From assembly GCF_000819865.1 (NCBI RefSeq), contig NZ_CDDF01000005.1, forward strand, positions 612,206 through 676,205: a stretch of 64,000 bases of DNA, given 5' to 3'. Every line of letters starts with the position of its first letter. The stretch's first letter is position 1. Below, piece after piece: positions 60,374-64,000 of the stretch. This DNA comes from Aeromonas eucrenophila. Lineage in GTDB: Bacteria; Pseudomonadota; Gammaproteobacteria; Enterobacterales; Aeromonadaceae. The position numbers and the translations under genes were made by a program. The notes beneath the pieces are model-generated. The model did not search any database and was not told where the DNA came from. It worked only from the letters and a program-made list of their open reading frames with translations.

Positions 60374-60993
60374 GACCATGTCCTCTACTGCTTGCTTGTC
60401 CAGTGGCCGGGCTGGACAAATCGGTCGAACTGAACAAGGCAACGCTGAGTTTAGTCCAGCTACCCCTCAGGCATGAGGCCGCCTCGGCCAAAGACTGCTG
60501 GTTGCCGAGATCCCTGTGAGAGGGCGATCTGGCAAGGCGGCTCCCAATACATCCCAGCTTTGCAAGCCGCTCGCCAGCAAGGGTGAGCGGCTATTTCCCT
60601 GCAGGCAATCCATCTGAGGCTATCCAACTCAATATCGGCGGAAGATAGGGCTGGATAGAACAAAAAAGACTCAAGCATCTGCTATGGCGCTGGCGTGGCC
60701 AATGGGGTCTCAATCCCCGCGATCCCTGCTTGCCGTTTCCCGGACCACCTGCCGCAACCTCAATCAACCCAGGCTCTATCGAATCAATCTGATAGCGCGA
60801 GGCTGCAGGGCAGGGTTATGCATGTCATGGAGGAAAGGGGGGATCAGGTTGGCAAGAAGATCGTCGGAAGGCAGTAGCCGAGCGGGGCTATGGCCCATGG
60901 ATGGCTTCCCGTTTGGCGCCGTGGCGGCCACGCAGAGCGCTGAAAGCTGTCATACGCTTGACGCTTTATCACAAAGGAACCCCTCGCTTGTGC
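60374..60993. other. Intergenic stretch, no gene seen
   Basis: Several overlapping frames in both directions have no start site or domain pattern. Nothing else noted until the palindrome at 60994. Confidence 0.6.
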
Positions 60994-61010
60994 ATCTGAC
61001 GACGTCAGAT
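60994..61010. promoter_or_regulatory. 17-base palindrome upstream of lipoprotein gene
   Basis: ATCTGACGACGTCAGAT, perfect around a central A, 45 bases ahead of the next start codon. Looks like a dimeric regulator site. Confidence 0.5.
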
Positions 61011-61055
61011 CAGACAGGAAGACAATGAACGAACACCAACCTCAAGGAATCCATC

Positions 61056-61761
61056 ATGAGTGTGCTCAATATGAGATATGTGCTCCTCAGCACAATGGCG
61101 CTGCTGCTAGGCATGTGATACCGAAACCATGGTGCCCGTCCCCAGTGGGAGCGGAGGGGGCAATGGCACGGGCACAAGGCAGATCACCAACCTGCAAATT
61201 ACCCCCTCACAGAGCCGTATCCCGGCAGGATTGCAACAGCAGTTTATGGCAAAGGTCACCCTGGATGATGGCGCCATAACGGATGTCACCGGTGGTGTAA
61301 GCGTGCAGTGGAACAGCAGCGATGCCAGCATAGTCACCGTCGATGGGACAGGGCGTGCGACCGCGGTTGGGGCCGGGATAGCCAGCATCAAGGCCACGAC
61401 GACCGAGAACGGCAAGGTATTGGAGGCCAGCGCCCGGTTGGAGGTGACGGATGCCGTGGTCACCGACCTGGCCCTGACCCCGACGACAGCCTCCAGCATG
61501 TCGCCCTCGGCGTCACAACCTATCGTCACCACCGTCTTTGTCGCCAATGGGACACTCTCTGATGGCAGCCTGCTCGACCTGACCAACAACCCGGCCCTGA
61601 ACTGGATCAGCAGCGATGAGGCGGTTGCCACCGTCAGCAACACCGTCGGCGGTAAAGGGGTGGCGACCACCGTTGGGGCCGGCATCACCACTGTCACCGC
61701 GAGCGGGATACTCAATGGGCAGAACTTCAGTGCAACCGCAGACTTGACCGTGACCCCGTGA
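61056..61761 (+). pseudogene. BIG2-domain lipoprotein, frameshifted in the signal peptide
   Basis: ATG 61056 (after AAGGAAT) reads MSVLNMRYVLLSTMALLLGM and stops; one base more near 61108 would lead on to ACDTETMVPVPSG, which completes a lipobox LLLxAC. The rest, in frame from 61114, has two bacterial Ig-like (BIG2) domains: residues ITNLQITPSQSRIPAG onward and TDLALTPTTASSMSPS onward. Without correction no export signal is made. Confidence 0.75.
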
Positions 61762-62048
61762 CTGGCGTCGTGGTAACGGGTAGTACCTTACCAGTGTGAC
61801 CATGACGGCAGGGCGCTGGCTCTGCCACCTCTTTTCCCCCTCCATTCTCTTCTCTCTTCGTTCCACTTCACATTGCGAGTCCGATCGGGTCAGGTCGTGC
61901 GCCTTGTGGCACCGCCATCGATCTTGCCGCGCCTGTCTGATCATGATGCATCGCCCCGGTTCCCAGCACAGCAGCGCTCGCGTCGGGCGGCGGGCTGGGC
62001 TAGAGTCGGCCTCCTGGATTGTCGTCAGGCTGAACAAGGAGACCACTT

Positions 62049-62336
62049 ATGTTGAAAGTCATTGCGCAGGATTTTATCAGGCTGGATCGCCTCGAGGAGG
62101 TCATGCCCCTGTATCGGGAGCTGGTGGAGAAGACCAGGGCGGAGCCGCTGTGCCTCTCTTATGAGCTGTGCATCGATCAGAAAGATCCCGGTCACTTCGT
62201 GTTCGTGGAGGAGTGGCCAGACAGGGCGGCTCTGGATGCGCACTGCGCCACCGAGCATTTCCAGCGGCTGGTGCCCCAGATCGATCGGCATCAACGGCAG
62301 CCCGGCACCTTTCTGCTGATGGATGTGTTCGCCTGA
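62049..62336 (+). CDS. Antibiotic biosynthesis monooxygenase-domain protein
   Basis: 95 residues with the ABM/YgiN-like ferredoxin fold: MLKVIAQDFIRLDRLEEVMPLY, EPLCLSYELCIDQKDPGHFVFVEEW, AALDAHCATEHFQRL. Often a quinol monooxygenase; the substrate is not evident. Confidence 0.88.
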   Translation: MLKVIAQDFIRLDRLEEVMPLYRELVEKTRAEPLCLSYELCIDQKDPGHFVFVEEWPDRAALDAHCATEHFQRLVPQIDRHQRQPGTFLLMDVFA

Positions 62337-62374
62337 TGCCGCACTGAGCCGGCCATCAGGTTGGCGAGCGCCCA

Positions 62375-62403
62375 TAAAAAATCCGAAACCCAAGGTTTCG
62401 GAT
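62375..62403 (-). terminator. Terminator for the GlsB/YeaQ-type gene
   Basis: ATCCGAAACC-CAA-GGTTTCGGAT with an A run on the plus-strand left side, giving a T run for minus-strand transcripts. Confidence 0.82.
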
Positions 62404-62457
62404 CCTGGCCCAGCGGGGGCACACACAGTTTGTGCTGGAAGGGAGGCTCTTGGCCGT

Positions 62458-62706
62458 TTAGCTGCGTACCTTGTTATAGATAAACAGTACGATCAAGGCG
62501 CCGACGGTGGCGATAAGGATGCTCGGCAGATTGAAGCCGGTGACGGTGCCCATGCCCAGCAGGGTACTGACATAGCCGCCTACCATGGCGCCGATCACAC
62601 CCAGGATCACCGTCATGAAGAAACCACCACCATCCTTGCCCGGCATGATCCATTTGGCCAAGATGCCGACGATCAATCCCAATACAATCCAGGTAATAAA
62701 TCCCAT
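62458..62706 (-). CDS. GlsB/YeaQ/YmgE-type membrane protein
   Basis: 82 residues with three hydrophobic segments: FITWIVLGLIVGILAKWIMPG, FFMTVILGVIGAMVGGYV, ILIATVGALIVLFIYNKV. Transglycosylase-associated stress protein family. The GKDGGGF motif is typical. Confidence 0.92.
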   Translation of the reverse strand: MGFITWIVLGLIVGILAKWIMPGKDGGGFFMTVILGVIGAMVGGYVSTLLGMGTVTGFNLPSILIATVGALIVLFIYNKVRS

Positions 62707-62832
62707 TGCTTCATCCTCGCTGTGTGGAGAGATCTAGAGTATACGCAGCGGATCGGATTGTATCGCGGCCGGGGTCCCCGTTGGTCAGAAATGGTCATAT
62801 GAGAACCTATCGCCCTCTAGGATGTCGACCGC

Positions 62833-63558
62833 TCACGAGAGTGTGCGGGTCTCCAGCCGCTGTCCTGCCGGCGAGCAGATCAAGACAGATCCCTGCTCGA
62901 ACCAGTCTCCCAGCACGATGCGTCGCGCCCCCTTGCCGTCCAGCTTGAAGTCGTGGATGGCGGGCCTGTGGGTGTGACCGTGGATAAGGGTGTGGCAGTC
63001 GTGCGCTCGCAGCAACTCGTCCACCGCCGCCGGGGTGACATCCATGATGAACTGCTGCTTGCTGGCATTCTCCATCTGGCTTTTACCCCGCATCTTGCAG
63101 GCGATGCGCTGGCGACGGCCGAGGGGCAGGCGCAGGAACAGCCAACGCAGCCACTTCAGCTGGGTGATGCGGCGAAACTTCTGGTAGTCGACATCCTGGG
63201 TACAGAGCAGATCGCCGTGGCTGAGCAACACCCGCTCGCCGTAGAGCTCGATGATGCAGGGATCGCCGAGCAGGGTCATGCCTGCCCGCCTGGCAAATTG
63301 CCGGCCGAGCAGGAAGTCGCGGTTGCCGTGGATGAAGTAGATGGGCACCCCTTGCTGGCTCAGCGCGAGGAAGGCGTCCGCCACCTGGCCGTGGAGCGGG
63401 TTGGGGTCGTCATCGCCAATCCAGAATTCGAACAGATCCCCCAGCACATAGAGCGCATCGGCGCCGGGAGCGTCCTGCTCCAGGAAGTGCACCAAGGCGG
63501 CCGTCATGTCGGGCCGGGCGTTGCTTAAGTGGATGTCACTGATAAAGAGGGTGCTCAT
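62833..63558 (-). CDS. lpxH: UDP-2,3-diacylglucosamine diphosphatase LpxH
   Basis: 241 residues. Metallophosphatase with DIHLS, GDLFEFWIGDD, GNRDFLLG, and HGHTHRP. Hydrolyses UDP-2,3-diacylglucosamine to lipid X, an earlier step of the lipid A pathway than lpxK in this same window. ATG 63556-63558 fits the family start MSTLFISDIHLS. Confidence 0.97.
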   Translation of the reverse strand: MSTLFISDIHLSNARPDMTAALVHFLEQDAPGADALYVLGDLFEFWIGDDDPNPLHGQVADAFLALSQQGVPIYFIHGNRDFLLGRQFARRAGMTLLGDPCIIELYGERVLLSHGDLLCTQDVDYQKFRRITQLKWLRWLFLRLPLGRRQRIACKMRGKSQMENASKQQFIMDVTPAAVDELLRAHDCHTLIHGHTHRPAIHDFKLDGKGARRIVLGDWFEQGSVLICSPAGQRLETRTLS

Positions 63559-63571
63559 GAGGTCCAGGGCG

Positions 63572-64000
63572 TCATGGTAAGGGGTTGTCCTCGAAACGGG
63601 GGACATGGGTGAGGGGAGAAGATTGCCAGATGAGCCGATCCAGATCGACCCCTTCCAGTGTCAGCAGCGCCAGATAAGGATCGCCGGGCAGCCCCAGCAG
63701 CTGGCAGATGGCCGCCTCTCCCTTGAGCCCTTGCTCGAGGCGAAGGTGCAGCACAGCCCGATAAAATCCCCAGCCGAAGTGTTCGAGCAGGGCCGCCATC
63801 AGGCTGAGGTGGCGCCAGCCGTTGCGTGTTGCCAGGGGAGAGGGGGTGACATAGAGCTCGACGGGCCAGACTTCGCCATCGGGGCCGGTCAGCGTGCGCT
63901 CCAGCAACCATACCCGATCCCCCTTGTCGCTGGCCTGCCAGCCCTGAGGGGCAAGCAGGGCGGCCAGCTCGGCGGGGTCGCTATGTTGGCAGAGAACATC
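63572..64000 (-). CDS. Hypothetical protein upstream of lpxH (start outside window)
   Basis: The frame is open from base 64000 (DVLCQHSDPAELAALLAPQG) to the stop at 63572, 14 bases before lpxH. Contains VWLLERTLTGPDGEVWPVELYV and LAVLHLRLEQ-like helices. Not recognised. Direction and spacing suggest it is co-transcribed with lpxH. Confidence 0.75.
   Translation of the reverse strand, partial: DVLCQHSDPAELAALLAPQGWQASDKGDRVWLLERTLTGPDGEVWPVELYVTPSPLATRNGWRHLSLMAALLEHFGWGFYRAVLHLRLEQGLKGEAAICQLLGLPGDPYLALLTLEGVDLDRLIWQSSPLTHVPRFEDNPLP

Noticed and set aside
60684..61028. 114-codon plus-strand frame
   Set aside because: No Shine-Dalgarno, no domain character, and crosses the palindrome region.

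Overview
The window reads as chromosome of a gammaproteobacterium of the Aeromonas type. The backbone is GC-rich, and the gene orders msbA-lpxK-ycaR-kdsB, uvrY-uvrC-pgsA and tRNA Gly-Cys-Leu are gammaproteobacterial; the P2-like prophage also resembles those of Aeromonas. Genus is inference; no rRNA is present to settle it.

Layout. 1-8379: conserved backbone with lipid A/Kdo genes (msbA, lpxK, ycaR, kdsB), the BarA-partner regulator uvrY, uvrC, pgsA and three tRNA genes. Ends of two of these genes are repeated next to the genes: the 5' end of ycaR, the 5' end of uvrC and the 3' end of uvrC. 8380-30807: a first integrated element, using the 3' end of tRNA-Leu(TAA). 30808-59240: a second integrated element in tandem, a P2-like prophage. 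The tRNA-Leu 3' end is present three times (8324, 30749, 59183) and marks all three junctions. 59241-64000: backbone again, with a GST, small lipoproteins, a GlsB/YeaQ-type protein and lpxH.

Element 1 looks like a pipolin. It encodes a family B DNA polymerase of the primer-independent (piPolB) type with intact exonuclease and polymerase motifs, an AlpA-like excisionase and two tyrosine recombinases. Its cargo includes a short run of integron gene cassettes with attC sites but no integron integrase, an operon-like SIR2-HerA pair of the anti-phage type, a CoiA-like nuclease/coiled-coil protein, an unrecognised AT-rich gene, and a LysR-oxidoreductase block that looks transferred from an enterobacterium.

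Element 2 has the P2 head, packaging and head-completion genes (Q, P, O, N, M, L, X), lysis remnants and tail-completion genes R and S. The whole tail and baseplate block normally beyond S is absent; small accessory genes lie there instead. The early region has a gpA-type HUH replication protein, an Ogr/Delta zinc finger, CII-, Cox- and Cro-like regulators and a LexA-like CI repressor. Accessory genes include a Sel1-repeat/DUF2971 protein, Rha and BRO regulators sharing a duplicated upstream block, a GIY-YIG protein, a truncated umuD behind an SOS box, a toxin-antitoxin pair and a membrane coiled-coil protein between cI and int. The integrase has an in-frame TGA and the holin a frameshift, so this prophage is either decaying or dependent on a helper.

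All assignments rest on reading motifs and gene order by eye; no database search was run.
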